A stretch of 64,000 nucleotides of DNA from Terriglobales bacterium (GTDB lineage: Bacteria > Acidobacteriota > Terriglobia > Terriglobales > Acidobacteriaceae), in contig DASRER010000028.1 in NCBI GenBank assembly GCA_035651995.1, positions 82,657-146,656 of the forward strand, in the 5' to 3' direction. How positions within the stretch are numbered: position 1 is the stretch's first letter; each line of letters begins with the position of its first letter. Shown piece after piece: positions 51,152 to 60,680 of this stretch. The translations under genes and the position numbers were made by a program. The notes under the pieces were generated by a model, which did no database searches, was not told the DNA's origin, and saw nothing but the letters and a program-made list of their open reading frames with translations.

Positions 51152-52248
51152 TGGCCGTCCCCAAGCCCAAATCCGGACCGCCGCGCGCCGACGACATGGC
51201 GCGTTGGGACGCGCTCCGCCGCGTGGCCATCGTCGGCGCCGCCACCCTCAAGGGCAAGGAGCTGAAAGACGTCCTCGAGGAGCGCAAATTTCCCGCGATG
51301 GACGTCCGCCTGCTCGACGACGACGAGTCGCTCGGCCAGCTCGATGCCGTCGGCGACGAAGCCACCTTCATCCAGAGCGTCCAGCCCGAGCAGTTCGAGC
51401 ACGTGGACTTCACCTTCTTCGCTTCCGAAGCGCCTTTCACCGCCTCCCATTGGAAGATGGCGCGCGACGCCGGCAGCGTGGTCATCGACATGTCCTACGC
51501 GCTCGAAGACGAGCCCGGCGCGGCCATTCGCTCACCCTGGGTGGAGCGCGAGCTGGGCCGGACTGCGCACGCCAACTCAAACATCGTGCTCGTCGCGCAT
51601 CCCGCGTCCATCGTGCTCGCCATGCTGCTGGCGCGCGCACAAAAGGCTGCCGCGCTGAAGTCCGCCGTCTCGGTCATCTTCGAGCCCGCCAGCGAGCAGG
51701 GACGACGCGGCATGGACGAGCTCCACCAGCAGACCGTGAACCTGCTTTCTTTCCAGGAGCTGCCCAAGGCGGTGTTCGACGCGCAGGTTGCCTTCAACCT
51801 TCTCGGGCGCTACGGGAGCGAATCGGCGCGCAGCCTGGAATCCGTGGAAAAGCGCGTCCTGCGCCACCTGGCCGAGATCACCCGCGGCGAGTCATCCGGG
51901 CAGCCCGCCCGCCTTCCTGTGCCTTCGCTGATGCTGCTGCAAGGTCCGACCTTCCACTCGCACGCGCTCTCCGTTTACATTGAGCTGGAAAACGCCGTCT
52001 CGGCGGGCGATTTTGCGCAGGCGCTGGCGGGCGAGCACGTGCGCCTGGCGCGCCTCAGCGAAGACGCGCCCACCAACGTCGCCGCCGCGGGACAGAACGA
52101 CATCCTCGTCGCGGTGCGCCGCGATCCGCAGCGCGCCGCGGGATGGTGGCTGTGGGCGGCGGCCGACAATCTGAAGATTTCGGCGCTCACCGCCGCCGAG
52201 TGCGCCGAAACCAGCACCGCGCCGCCGCCGAAGACGCGCATTCAGTAG
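51151..52248 (+). CDS. Aspartate-semialdehyde dehydrogenase-like protein lacking the catalytic Cys
   Basis: 365 residues. The fold of Asd is recognisable: VAIVGAATLKGKELKDVLEE, FTFFASEAPFTASHW, VVIDMSYA, and AVFDAQVAFNLLGRYG. The catalytic NPNCS motif is replaced by HPASIVL, so the nucleophilic Cys is Ser, and the QAVSGAG loop is FEPASEQG. It cannot be assumed to be an active Asd. It resembles USG-1-type paralogues. Its ATG shares one base with the pssA stop, so it is firmly in the lipid/LptE/HolA operon. Confidence 0.8.
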   Translation: MAVPKPKSGPPRADDMARWDALRRVAIVGAATLKGKELKDVLEERKFPAMDVRLLDDDESLGQLDAVGDEATFIQSVQPEQFEHVDFTFFASEAPFTASHWKMARDAGSVVIDMSYALEDEPGAAIRSPWVERELGRTAHANSNIVLVAHPASIVLAMLLARAQKAAALKSAVSVIFEPASEQGRRGMDELHQQTVNLLSFQELPKAVFDAQVAFNLLGRYGSESARSLESVEKRVLRHLAEITRGESSGQPARLPVPSLMLLQGPTFHSHALSVYIELENAVSAGDFAQALAGEHVRLARLSEDAPTNVAAAGQNDILVAVRRDPQRAAGWWLWAAADNLKISALTAAECAETSTAPPPKTRIQ

Positions 52249-52352
52249 AGACGTGGCTTGCTACGTCTCGGCATTTAGCACCTGGCATTTGGCCCCTGAC
52301 GGCCCTGCTCGGACCTCGACGGCCAAATGCTAAGTGCTAAGTGCCAACTGCC
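52248..52352. repeat. Hairpin and TGGCATTTAGCAC word-repeat hairpin before lptE
   Basis: A perfect-armed hairpin GAGACGT/ACGTCTC (52248-52269) begins at the last base of the stop codon. Then arm GGCATTTAGCACCTGGCATT (52270-52294) and its inverted partner (52321-52352; GGCCAAATGCTAAGTGCTAA and onward) pair at 22 of 25 positions. The probable lptE start codon lies inside the second arm. Confidence 0.75.
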
Positions 52353-52886
52353 GCACAACACCGAGCGTCGCCAACCGTGTGCCTTGTCTTGACCGCGCTG
52401 CTGCTCGGGGCCACCGGCTGCGGCTACCACACCGCCGGCCACGCCGTCCGCATTCCCGAGAGCATTCACACCATCGCCGTGCCGGCCTTCACCAATCGCA
52501 CGCACACCTACAAGGTCGAGCAGACGCTCACCGCCGCCGTGGTGCGCGAGTTCAGCAGCCGCACGCCGTACCGCGTGGTCAGCGATCCCGGCGCCGATGC
52601 CGACGCCGTGCTGAACGGCAACGTCATCGCCGTCTCTGCCTCGCCTCTCACCTTCGACTCGACCACCGGCCGCGCTTCGAGCATGCTCGTCACCGTCGCC
52701 ATTGACGTGCGCCTGGTGGACCGCAAGGGCGCCATCCTCTACCAGAACCCGAACTACATTTTTCGCGACGAGTACCAGGTGTCGCGCGAAATCTCCAGCT
52801 TCTTCGAGGAGCAGTCACCCGCGCTCGACCGCCTGGCGCGCGACTTCTCCCGCACGCTGGTGAGCAACATCCTGGAGGCGTACTGA
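52341..52886 (+). CDS. lptE: LPS-assembly lipoprotein LptE
   Basis: 181 residues from GTG 52341. Lipobox LLLGATGC is at about residues 20-27, so it is an outer-membrane lipoprotein. CGYHTAGHA followed by SIHTIAVPAFTNRTHTYKVE is the LptE pattern. It plugs LptD for LPS insertion. GTG 52377 is an alternative, but would leave the signal peptide without its basic start. The chosen start sits in a word-repeat arm and lacks a Shine-Dalgarno. Confidence 0.85.
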   Translation: MPTAAQHRASPTVCLVLTALLLGATGCGYHTAGHAVRIPESIHTIAVPAFTNRTHTYKVEQTLTAAVVREFSSRTPYRVVSDPGADADAVLNGNVIAVSASPLTFDSTTGRASSMLVTVAIDVRLVDRKGAILYQNPNYIFRDEYQVSREISSFFEEQSPALDRLARDFSRTLVSNILEAY

Positions 52887-54016
52887 TGCCGCGTGCCTTC
52901 TCGCCGTCGGAAAAGTTCGAGTCCGACGTCAAGGCCCGCAAGCTGCGCCCCGCCTACGTCCTCATCGGCGACGAAGCCTTCTTCCGCCGCCGCTGCCGCG
53001 ACGCCATCCTCCAGCACCTGGTCCCGCCCGACCTGCGCGAGTTCAGCGTTTACGAGTTCGAACTCGGCGAAACCAGCCTCCACGAAATCCTCGACCGCGC
53101 CCGAACGCCCTCGCTGATGGCGCCGTTCCAGGTGTTCTTCATCCGCGGCGTGAAGTCGCTCTACACCCGCGGCTCGCACGAGGCGGAGTTCGACGCCATC
53201 GCCGAATACGTGAAGGACCCCAACCCCGACGCCATGCTGGTCTTCATCGCCGACCACATTTCCATTCCCGCCGACGCCCGCCGCATGGAGCTGAGCGACC
53301 GCGACCGCTACGAGCGCATCCGCGAGACGCTCGGCGAATGCTGCGGCATGGTGGAACTGGCGCGCGTCGAGGACGCGGAAGCCGTGCGCTGGGCGCTGGA
53401 GACGGCGCAAGCCGCCGGCGTCAAGCTCGAGCCAGACGCCGCCCGCGAACTGGTGGACGCCCTCGGCAGCGACATGATGATGATCGCCTCCGAGCTGGAA
53501 AAACTCATGCTCTACGCCGGCGAGCGCAAGCGCGTCACCCTGGGCGACGTGGAAACGCTCGTCCTCGCCGCCAAGCAGCGCTCGCTCTACGAGCTCACCG
53601 ACGCGATCTCGGCGAAAGACCGCGTCCGTGCCCTGGCCACGCTGGACGCGATCCTCAGCAGCGGCGACGGCGACGAAGCCGCCATCGGCCACCTCTACAT
53701 GCTGGCCAAGACCTTCCGCCAGATGCTGGTCATCAGCGAGCGCAACGTGCGCGACTCGCGCATGCTCTACCAGGCGATGTGGCAGGGCTTCCGCGTGCCG
53801 CCCTTCGCCGCTGACGACGTGATTCGCCAGGCCCGCCGCTACAAGTCGCGCCGCGAACTGACCCGCGCCCTGCGCCTCATCGCCCGCGCCGACCTGCGGC
53901 TCCGCTCCAGCCCGCCCAGCCGCCGCCTGGTCCTGGAAAACCTGGTCCTCGCCCTCGCCTCCGAACCCGCCACGCCCGCCGGGGCGGTGTGGCAGCAGGA
54001 GGAGCTGAGCGTGTGA
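52886..54016 (+). CDS. holA: DNA polymerase III subunit delta
   Basis: 376 residues. Clamp-loader subunit that opens the sliding clamp. ARKLRPAYVLIGDEAFFRRR (N-terminal AAA-like domain with degenerate P-loop), LELVDALGSDMMMIASELEK-like middle (ELVDALGSDMMMIASELEKL), and C-terminal ALATLDAILSSGDGDEAAIG then HLYMLAKTFRQML are typical HolA. The lptE-holA order with a one-base overlap is common in bacteria. Confidence 0.93.
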   Translation: MPRAFSPSEKFESDVKARKLRPAYVLIGDEAFFRRRCRDAILQHLVPPDLREFSVYEFELGETSLHEILDRARTPSLMAPFQVFFIRGVKSLYTRGSHEAEFDAIAEYVKDPNPDAMLVFIADHISIPADARRMELSDRDRYERIRETLGECCGMVELARVEDAEAVRWALETAQAAGVKLEPDAARELVDALGSDMMMIASELEKLMLYAGERKRVTLGDVETLVLAAKQRSLYELTDAISAKDRVRALATLDAILSSGDGDEAAIGHLYMLAKTFRQMLVISERNVRDSRMLYQAMWQGFRVPPFAADDVIRQARRYKSRRELTRALRLIARADLRLRSSPPSRRLVLENLVLALASEPATPAGAVWQQEELSV

Positions 54017-54020
54017 TACA

Positions 54021-54162
54021 GCGCTGCTGGCTGCCGGCTTCCAGCTGCTGGCTGTTGCGTGCTCGCACCGTCAGCGCCAAGCGACCACCGCTATTTACCT
54101 CGTCCGGATTGCTTCTGCCGGCTCCGGTCGTGGGTTTGGCCAGCAGCTGGCAGCCAGCAGCG
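54021..54162. repeat. GCTGCTGGCTGCC word-repeat hairpin
   Basis: Arm one (54021-54058: CGCTGCTGGCTGCCGGCTTC and onward) and arm two (54140-54162: CCAGCAGCTGGCAGCCAGCA and onward) are inverted complements, with a loop of about 80 bases. It starts four bases after the holA stop. The related tract CAGCTTCCGGCTGCTTCCCG lies near 57480. Confidence 0.65.
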
Positions 54163-54232
54163 ATTTCCCGTTGTCAGAGTCTCTGCCGTCGGTGAGAATA
54201 CCTGTTCTCCCAGGGGAGCAGAGGGCCAGCCA

Positions 54233-56932
54233 ATGTGCCGAGTGCGGGCAGTCGCCGTCGCAGTTGGGCTAGTTGTGTGTGCGTTCGCCGCCCAGCGGGC
54301 GCAGGCCGACTGCAAAGTCCAGGCCGTCACCTTCCTCAAGAGCAACTTCTTTATCGCCGATGACACGGCCAACAATCCCAACGTGGGCCTGGTCTTCACG
54401 CCCGCGCCCAATGTAGCCGGCAACTCCATTGGTCTTCCGATTTCGGCCGAAGGCCTGACCGAGCGCGTCGCCGATCTTCTGATTTACGACGACGGCGTGG
54501 CGCCCTCCTGCTTCCAGCCCGGCCAGACGATCACGCTCACCTACAACGCGCGCATTACCATTCCGGCTGTCACCGATCTCGACGTGAATCTCGGCGCCGT
54601 TCTGGATATCTATGACAGTTGCCAGTTTCATCCCGGCCAGGGCTCATGTCCCCCGGTCGGCCCGCCGTTTTCCGTCTTCAGTACGACCACCGTCGCCAAC
54701 GCCACCAACGGCAATCCGCAAACGATCATCAGCCTCGCCATCGGCACGTTCGGTGGATTGCCCGGCGGAAGCCCTGGAGACCTGACCACGGGCCTGGAAG
54801 GCTCCGCCATTCGCATTCGCAACCTGCGCGCCGATGCCACCTTGCTCGCGGGGCCGGGAGGCCTGCCGACCTCACCGGGCATCTTTGCGCGCATTTCCGC
54901 CACTCAGGGAGCGCTCAACGGCACGCCCGCCGCGGTCATCGTCGGCGACGTCAAGCCCATCATCGCCTTCGGCGCCGGGCTCAGGTTTTCCGGCACGGGA
55001 CTGCAGAACGCCAACGCCACGCTCGCCAACCCGGCGCAGTTCGGATTCGCGGAAAACTTCGGCGCCGCGTTTCGCCTGCCCTCCAACACCGGCGTGATCG
55101 CTGACATCCCAGACGGCGCCACCAGTCTCGTCTTCCGCGCCGATTCGGTTCCGCCCGGCGTCACCATCACGTTCCCCGGCAGCATGAGCACGTCGGCGCA
55201 GCCCGGACTGCTGCCCGGCGCGGGCATCATCTTCACCGCGCGCGGCGGCCAGCCCGCGCCCTGCGTCGGCCCCGGCTCATGCACCGCGGTTTACGACACG
55301 ACGGCGAACGGCGCCGCCCAAGCCACGCTCATCGTCAACACCGCGCTGCTGCCCGACGACGGCAGCACCGGCAATACACCCGCCATCGGCGTGAAGATTG
55401 GCTCGTCCTCGGGCTTCGGCACCGCGAGCATCTCGGCGTTCATTTCGCCCACGGTCACCAAAGCGTTCAACGGCGACGACCAGGCGCAGTTCCCGCTGAA
55501 CCAGCCGTGTCCATCACCGGTTCCCCCAGGCCAGCAGTGTCCCACCACGCCGCAGTACACCAGCAACACCGTCCCGGCCGGCGGCGCCAGCCGGCAGATT
55601 TTCAGCGGGACATGGTTCACGGTGAATTCCGTCGTCCCTGTCGCGGTGGTCACGCCCGCCAGCATCAACTTTGGGACGCAAGTCATCGGCGTTTCCGGCG
55701 CGGGCAAGACGGTGACCATCAGCAACGCTGCAAACGCCACCGCGCTGAACATCGCGAGCATCGCCATCGCCGGCGCCAACGCCGCCGAGTTCACTCAAAC
55801 CAATCCTTGCCCGGCAACGCTCGCGCCGGGAGCGAGTTGCGCCATCAACGTTGTCTTCTCGCCGTTTTCGGCCGGCTCGCGCACGGCCACGCTGGTCATC
55901 ACCGACGACGCGCCGGGCAGCCCGCACACCGTCGCTCTCACCGGCGTCTCGCTCTCGGCCGCTCCGGTGCCGGTCGTGAACTCGCTCAGCCCGTCGGTCT
56001 TGCTGGCCGGCGGCGGCGCGTTTACGCTGACGGTCAACGGCTCGGGATTCGTGACCGGCGCCGTGCTGCGCTGGAACGGAAGCCCGCGGCCTACGACGGT
56101 GCTCGGCGAAACACGGCTCACCGCGCAGATCACCGCTGACGATATCGCCACCGCATCTACCGCCGCCATCATCGTATTGAATCCCTCGCCCGGCGGCGGC
56201 CCATCGAACCTGGTTAGCCTGCAGATCCTCCCAGGCCCCGTGCCCACCACGCCGTTTGTGGCCATCGTGCCTCATATCGTGAAGGGCGGGGGATTCGTGA
56301 CCAAGATCACCATCGTCAACCTCAGCGTGAACAACAACACGCTGAGCATCAATACCATCGACCAGTCGGGAACGCTGCTGGAAGCCAGCAACGTTGGCCT
56401 CGCGGGCTCAGGCAGCATGCGCATTGTCACGTCGGAGCAGGAGCGCTTCGGCCCCACCATCATTCGCTGGATGGCGATCGGATCGCAGGCGCCAATCGCT
56501 GTGAATGTGTTCTTCGAAATCAGTTTGGGCGGCGGCCCGCCGGCCATCGTCAACACAGTCGGCTTTAACGACCCGCCGCAGCTCACCGAGTTCACGCTGC
56601 CGGTGGAGTTTGAGCCCAAGCCGGCCAACGCCAACATCGGACGCACCGTTGGCCTGGCGCTCGCCAACGTCTCCGGACAGACGAACACGGTGACGATGAA
56701 GCTGGTCGACCCGAACGGCGCCACCGTCGCCGCCAGGACGCTCACCATCGGCGCCTACTCGCAGACGGCGGTTGATCTGGCTGCGCCCGATTTGTTCGGG
56801 CCCGTGCTCCCCAACGCAAACTTTGTCGGCACGATGATCATCAGCGCGACGGCGCCGGTGTCGGCCGTGGCCCTGCTCGACGACTTCGGCCCGTTCTCGG
56901 CCATTCCGGTGATCAAAGGGAAACCGCAATAG
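54233..56932 (+). CDS. Large secreted protein with ASH and IPT/TIG domains
   Basis: 899 residues. Signal peptide VAVAVGLVVCAFAAQRAQAD. The N-terminal 460 residues are unassigned and Gly/Ala/Asn-rich, with paired Cys. About residues 475-580 form a choice-of-anchor D/ASH domain (ASINFGTQVIGVSGAGKTVT, CPATLAPGASCAINVVFSPF). An IPT/TIG immunoglobulin-like domain follows (VNSLSPSVLLAGGGAFTLTV). The C-terminal 230 residues are an unassigned beta-rich domain. It is probably a cell-surface or extracellular protein. ATG 54233 is chosen because the signal peptide begins there. Confidence 0.8.
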   Translation: MCRVRAVAVAVGLVVCAFAAQRAQADCKVQAVTFLKSNFFIADDTANNPNVGLVFTPAPNVAGNSIGLPISAEGLTERVADLLIYDDGVAPSCFQPGQTITLTYNARITIPAVTDLDVNLGAVLDIYDSCQFHPGQGSCPPVGPPFSVFSTTTVANATNGNPQTIISLAIGTFGGLPGGSPGDLTTGLEGSAIRIRNLRADATLLAGPGGLPTSPGIFARISATQGALNGTPAAVIVGDVKPIIAFGAGLRFSGTGLQNANATLANPAQFGFAENFGAAFRLPSNTGVIADIPDGATSLVFRADSVPPGVTITFPGSMSTSAQPGLLPGAGIIFTARGGQPAPCVGPGSCTAVYDTTANGAAQATLIVNTALLPDDGSTGNTPAIGVKIGSSSGFGTASISAFISPTVTKAFNGDDQAQFPLNQPCPSPVPPGQQCPTTPQYTSNTVPAGGASRQIFSGTWFTVNSVVPVAVVTPASINFGTQVIGVSGAGKTVTISNAANATALNIASIAIAGANAAEFTQTNPCPATLAPGASCAINVVFSPFSAGSRTATLVITDDAPGSPHTVALTGVSLSAAPVPVVNSLSPSVLLAGGGAFTLTVNGSGFVTGAVLRWNGSPRPTTVLGETRLTAQITADDIATASTAAIIVLNPSPGGGPSNLVSLQILPGPVPTTPFVAIVPHIVKGGGFVTKITIVNLSVNNNTLSINTIDQSGTLLEASNVGLAGSGSMRIVTSEQERFGPTIIRWMAIGSQAPIAVNVFFEISLGGGPPAIVNTVGFNDPPQLTEFTLPVEFEPKPANANIGRTVGLALANVSGQTNTVTMKLVDPNGATVAARTLTIGAYSQTAVDLAAPDLFGPVLPNANFVGTMIISATAPVSAVALLDDFGPFSAIPVIKGKPQ

Positions 56933-57052
56933 GAACGCTGTCGCCTTTCCGCTCTCCGCCAAAACAACGCGCGAGGGCGCCCCACGTTCGGCCGCGTTCT
57001 TGGCGGCGCGAACGCGGGGTAACGACCGTTCAGTTCTCCAAAGAGCGGGACA

Positions 57053-57086
57053 AAAAGTAAAAACGGCAGGTCGCAAGGCCTGCCGC
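57053..57086 (-). terminator. Rho-independent terminator after rpsT
   Basis: On the minus strand CGGCAGG (57079-57085 complement) pairs with CCTGCCG (57064-57070 complement), followed by TTTTTACTTTTT. It is 37 bases after the rpsT stop. Confidence 0.85.
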
Positions 57087-57122
57087 AACGGGAAACTCGG
57101 AACCTGAAACTTTGAAGCTGCT

Positions 57123-57392
57123 TTACTTGGCTGCCAGCTTGTTCAGCCGCGCGCTGAGGCGCGCCTTGTAGCGCGACGCGGTGTTCTTGTGCAGAACGCC
57201 CTTGCTGGCCGACTTATCGATCACCGACACCACCCCGCCAAACGCCTGCCGTGCCTGCTCCAGGTTGCCGGCGTTGAGGGCGTCACGCAGCCGGCGGAGC
57301 GCGGTGCGCAGCCGCGAGGCGTGGGCCCGGTTGCGGACGGTACGAACTTCTGTCTGGCGCGCTCGCTTGAGCGCCGAAAAATGATTTGCCAT
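57123..57392 (-). CDS. rpsT: 30S ribosomal protein S20
   Basis: 89 residues, very basic and helical. MANHFSALKRARQTEVRTVR, NRAHASRLRTALRRLRDAL and SVIDKSASKGVLHKNTASRY then KARLSARLNKLAAK match S20, which binds 16S rRNA early in assembly. AGGAAG lies seven bases before the ATG. It is monocistronic, with its own promoter and terminator. Confidence 0.97.
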   Translation of the reverse strand: MANHFSALKRARQTEVRTVRNRAHASRLRTALRRLRDALNAGNLEQARQAFGGVVSVIDKSASKGVLHKNTASRYKARLSARLNKLAAK

Positions 57393-57439
57393 TTCTGCTG
57401 ATCTTCCTAAGTCTTTGAGCTGATTGACCGAACCGACTT

Positions 57440-57469
57440 ATTCTACGTGAGAGCAGATGCCGCGGTCAA
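57440..57469 (-). promoter_or_regulatory. rpsT promoter
   Basis: On the minus strand TTGACC (57464-57469) and TAGAAT (57440-57445) are separated by 18 bases, about 48 bases before the start codon. Confidence 0.6.
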
Positions 57470-57562
57470 ACCGCAGTTTCCAGCTTCCGGCTGCTTCCCG
57501 GCGCCCGCCGCGCACATCTAATTCAATCAGGTGGGGTATTCGCGACGGTTAACGTCCTCATG

Positions 57563-57591
57563 TTGACTGGCCAACCTGGTAGAGGTAGGCT
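57563..57591 (+). promoter_or_regulatory. phoH operon promoter
   Basis: TTGACT (57563-57568) and TAGGCT (57586-57591) are 17 bases apart, about 130 bases before the phoH ATG. The -10 is weak. Confidence 0.45.
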
Positions 57592-57721
57592 ACGCCCAAT
57601 GTTTGTTGCTTCTGCCGAAGCGACCCGTCGGCGCCCACCTTCTCATTACCATCCCAACCCCGGATCGTGCGCGCGTTCGTGCCATTGTGTTTTTGCCCCG
57701 GAGGCGGCCCCAAGAGCTTAG

Positions 57722-58807
57722 ATGAAGAAGAACATTGAGATCACTCCCAACATCGAGACCCTGTTCGGCACTCGTGATGAAAACCTGCACCTGCTGGAAG
57801 ACGGCCTGAAGGTCTCCATCGCCCTGAAGTCCGACTCGGTTGAGATCGAAGGCGCCGCCCGCGACGTGGCCCGCGCCGAGCAGGTTTTCTCCGACTACGA
57901 CCACCTCCAGCGCTCCGGCTACAGCTTCACCAACGGTGATCTCGGCTCCATGCTGCGCATTCTCACCTCCGACGCGAACGCCACCCTGCGCGGACTCGCC
58001 GAAGCGGGACGCCAGCGCGCCGTCGGCAAACGCAGCATCCAGCCCAAGGGCATCAACCAGCGGCGGTACCTGGAGGCCATCGAGAAGAACGACATGGTCT
58101 TCGGCATCGGCCCGGCCGGCACCGGCAAGACCTACCTCGCCGTCGCCATGGCGCTGGCCGCGCTCGCCGCCAAGCGCGTGAACCGCATCGTGCTGGCCCG
58201 CCCGGCGGTCGAGGCCGGCGAGCGCCTGGGCTTTTTGCCCGGCACGCTCCAGGAAAAAGTCGATCCTTACCTGCGCCCGCTCTACGACGCGCTCTACGAC
58301 ATGATGGATCCCGAGAAGGTGGACCGCTACTTCGAGAAGAACATCATCGAGGTCGCGCCCATCGCCTTCATGCGCGGACGCACGCTGAACGACGCCTTCA
58401 TCATCCTCGACGAGGCGCAGAACACCACCACCGAGCAGATGAAGATGTTCGTCACCCGCCTGGGCTTCAACGCCAAAGCGGTCATCACCGGCGACATCAC
58501 GCAGATCGATCTGCCCGACCGCCGCCGCAGCGGGCTGCTGGAAGCCATCGACGTGCTCAAAAGCGTCGAAGGTCTCGTCTTCTGCTACTTCGATGAGAGC
58601 GACGTCGTGCGCCATCACCTAGTGCAGCGCATCATCCGCGCCTATGACGAGCAGAAGCCGAAGCAGGACACGCAAATGTCGCTCGAGTTGAGCGCCGTCA
58701 ACGGCGCGCCGCCCCAGCAGCCGGCTTCCAGCGAACTCATCTTGCCGGAGAATGGTTTCACTGCGGGCGAGGGGAACGGCCGGTCGAAGCTCCCGGCGGA
58801 GGACTAA
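57722..58807 (+). CDS. phoH: PhoH-like ATPase
   Basis: 361 residues. Walker A GPAGTGKT (130-137), [20 protein letters not shown], Walker [12 protein letters not shown] and [11 protein letters not shown], all PhoH/YbeZ hallmarks. It acts with YbeY, encoded next, in rRNA processing or ribosome quality control. The C-terminal 40 residues are low-complexity. It is first in a phoH-ybeY-corC-era cluster. Confidence 0.94.
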   Translation: MKKNIEITPNIETLFGTRDENLHLLEDGLKVSIALKSDSVEIEGAARDVARAEQVFSDYDHLQRSGYSFTNGDLGSMLRILTSDANATLRGLAEAGRQRAVGKRSIQPKGINQRRYLEAIEKNDMVFGIGPAGTGKTYLAVAMALAALAAKRVNRIVLARPAVEAGERLGFLPGTLQEKVDPYLRPLYDALYDMMDPEKVDRYFEKNIIEVAPIAFMRGRTLNDAFIILDEAQNTTTEQMKMFVTRLGFNAKAVITGDITQIDLPDRRRSGLLEAIDVLKSVEGLVFCYFDESDVVRHHLVQRIIRAYDEQKPKQDTQMSLELSAVNGAPPQQPASSELILPENGFTAGEGNGRSKLPAED

Positions 58808-58811
58808 CGCA

Positions 58812-59297
58812 GTGCGCAATTCCCGCGGGAGGGCAGTTCCTGGGCCCTCCCGTTCCATTTGCAGCGTGATTCTCGAAACCAAACTCGGAGGCATCAGCCG
58901 GACCGCCCTTCAGCGCTTCGCCGCGCGGGCACAGCGCGCCGCTGGCGTTCGCGGGCCGGTGAGTGTGCTTGTCACCGGCGGCAGGGAAGTGCGCCGTCTG
59001 AATCACAAGTTTCGCGGCAAAGACGAACCGACTGACGTGCTGTCGTTTCCTGCCGAAGACAACGGCGGCGATATCGCCATCTCCGCCGGCATCGCCAGGC
59101 GGCAGGGGGCGCGTCTCGGCCATTCCGCCGCCGAGGAAGTGAAGGTCCTCATCCTGCACGGCATGCTGCACCTGGCCGGCCACGATCACGAACGCGACAG
59201 CGGCCGGATGGCGCGCCTCGAAGAACGCCTGCGCCGCCGCCTCGGTCTGCCGGTGGCGCTCATCGCGCGCAACCGCGGCGCCGGAGGCCCGGCATGA
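58812..59297 (+). CDS. ybeY: Endoribonuclease YbeY
   Basis: 161 residues from GTG 58812, which has GGAGGA eight bases upstream; GTG 58866 is the alternative. Zinc site HGMLHLAGHDH (His-x3-His-x5-His) and FRGKDEPTDVLSFP are diagnostic. It matures 16S rRNA 3' ends. Its end overlaps corC by four bases. Confidence 0.94.
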   Translation: MRNSRGRAVPGPSRSICSVILETKLGGISRTALQRFAARAQRAAGVRGPVSVLVTGGREVRRLNHKFRGKDEPTDVLSFPAEDNGGDIAISAGIARRQGARLGHSAAEEVKVLILHGMLHLAGHDHERDSGRMARLEERLRRRLGLPVALIARNRGAGGPA

Positions 59298-60562
59298 GCC
59301 TCCCCCTCATCCTCACGCTGGTGCTGCTCCTCGGCGTCCTCACCCTCGTCTCCTATGTCGACGGGCTCTACACCGAGATGGGCAAGTTCCTCTCGCGCGA
59401 GTTCGAGGAGAACATCGAGATCTTTGAGAAGAACATCGAGCCGCGCCTGGGCGTGGGCCGCAAGCGCGCCGCGCTCAGCATGGCCGCGCTCGCCCAGCTC
59501 ACCACCGCCGCCATCGCGATCGTGCTCGGCTACGACGTCTTCTACGACGGCGCCTGGCGCGCCGGCGAAATCGTTCAGGCCGCCGTCGCCATCATCCTCA
59601 TCGTCGTCATCTTCAACCGGCTCGTTCCCTTTGTCCTCTTCACCCGCACCAGCGGCGCCTGGCTGGCTGACTTCATGTGGCCGCTGCGCGCGCTCCTCTG
59701 GCTGGCCATGCCGGTCACGCTCGTGCTCGGCTTCTGTCTCTCGGTCGCCTCGCTTACCAAGGAGCACCCGCCCGAGGAGCCGGAAAAGCCCGGCGAAGCC
59801 GTGGACGCGCTCATCGAGGCCGGCCGCGAAGAGGGCATTCTGGAGGAAGGCGACCGCCAGCTCATCCAGTCGGTCGTCGAGTTCGGCGACAAGACCGTGC
59901 GCGAGGTCATGACGCCGCGCCCCGAGGTCGTCGCCGTTCCCCTCACCACCACCGTCGAGCAGTTCATCGAGCTGCTGCGCGCCAAGCCCTACTCGCGCGT
60001 GCCGGTGTACGAAGGCAGCATTGATCACATCAAGGGCCTGGTCTTCGCGCACGACGTGCTGCAGGTCCCCGACGCCGAGGCCCGCACGCGCACCGTCGCC
60101 GGCCTCATGCGCCCGGTGCACTTCGTGCCCGAGTCGCAGCGCGTCAGCTCGCTGCTCAAGGAAATGCAGCGCGAAAACATCCACATGTCCATCGTGATCG
60201 ACGAGTACGGCTCGGTCGCCGGCCTGGTCACCATCGAGGACATGGTCGAAGAAATCGTTGGCGAGATTCGCGACGAGCACGAGGCCAAGGCCGACATCGT
60301 CCGCGAGAGCGACCGCAGCTACATCGTCCCCGGCAACATGGACCTGGACCGCCTCAACGAGCTGTTCGGCATCCGCCCCGAAAGTCGCGAAGCCGCCACC
60401 GTTGCCGGACTGGTGAACGAGCTGATGGGCCGCATCCCCGGCGTGGGCGAAGTCGTGGAGCACGAAGGCCTGCGCTTCGAAGTCGTCGAGGCCGACACCT
60501 GGAAAGTCCAGCGCCTGCGCATCAGCGCCGCGCAGCCCGCCGACAAGAAAGTTCGCGCTTAG
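59294..60562 (+). CDS. CBS-pair/CorC_HlyC membrane protein
   Basis: 422 residues. Three or four N-terminal membrane segments (about 5-22, 66-80, 92-108, 130-150), two CBS domains (VREVMTPRPEVVAVPLTTTV; MSIVIDEYGSVAGLVTIEDM) and a C-terminal CorC_HlyC domain. It is placed with ybeY and era as CorC is in many bacteria; a role in divalent metal export is inferred from the family. ATGA overlap with ybeY. Confidence 0.9.
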   Translation: MSLPLILTLVLLLGVLTLVSYVDGLYTEMGKFLSREFEENIEIFEKNIEPRLGVGRKRAALSMAALAQLTTAAIAIVLGYDVFYDGAWRAGEIVQAAVAIILIVVIFNRLVPFVLFTRTSGAWLADFMWPLRALLWLAMPVTLVLGFCLSVASLTKEHPPEEPEKPGEAVDALIEAGREEGILEEGDRQLIQSVVEFGDKTVREVMTPRPEVVAVPLTTTVEQFIELLRAKPYSRVPVYEGSIDHIKGLVFAHDVLQVPDAEARTRTVAGLMRPVHFVPESQRVSSLLKEMQRENIHMSIVIDEYGSVAGLVTIEDMVEEIVGEIRDEHEAKADIVRESDRSYIVPGNMDLDRLNELFGIRPESREAATVAGLVNELMGRIPGVGEVVEHEGLRFEVVEADTWKVQRLRISAAQPADKKVRA

Positions 60563-60680
60563 TTTTCCCGGAACAAACCTGCGGGCGAGTGCGCGCCGCC
60601 GGCGGCGCCGCGCTCCACGATGTCCGCGAAGGGGCGCTCACGGAAGAGGAGCAGTAAACCCGGGGCTCACCACGGGCCTT

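Larger units (their letters stand above)
57393..57721. other. Divergent rpsT/phoH control region
   Basis: 329 bases holding both promoters (57440-57469 minus; 57563-57591 plus) and a short TTTCCAGCTTCCGGCTGC word tract at about 57476-57500. No gene is seen. Confidence 0.6.
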
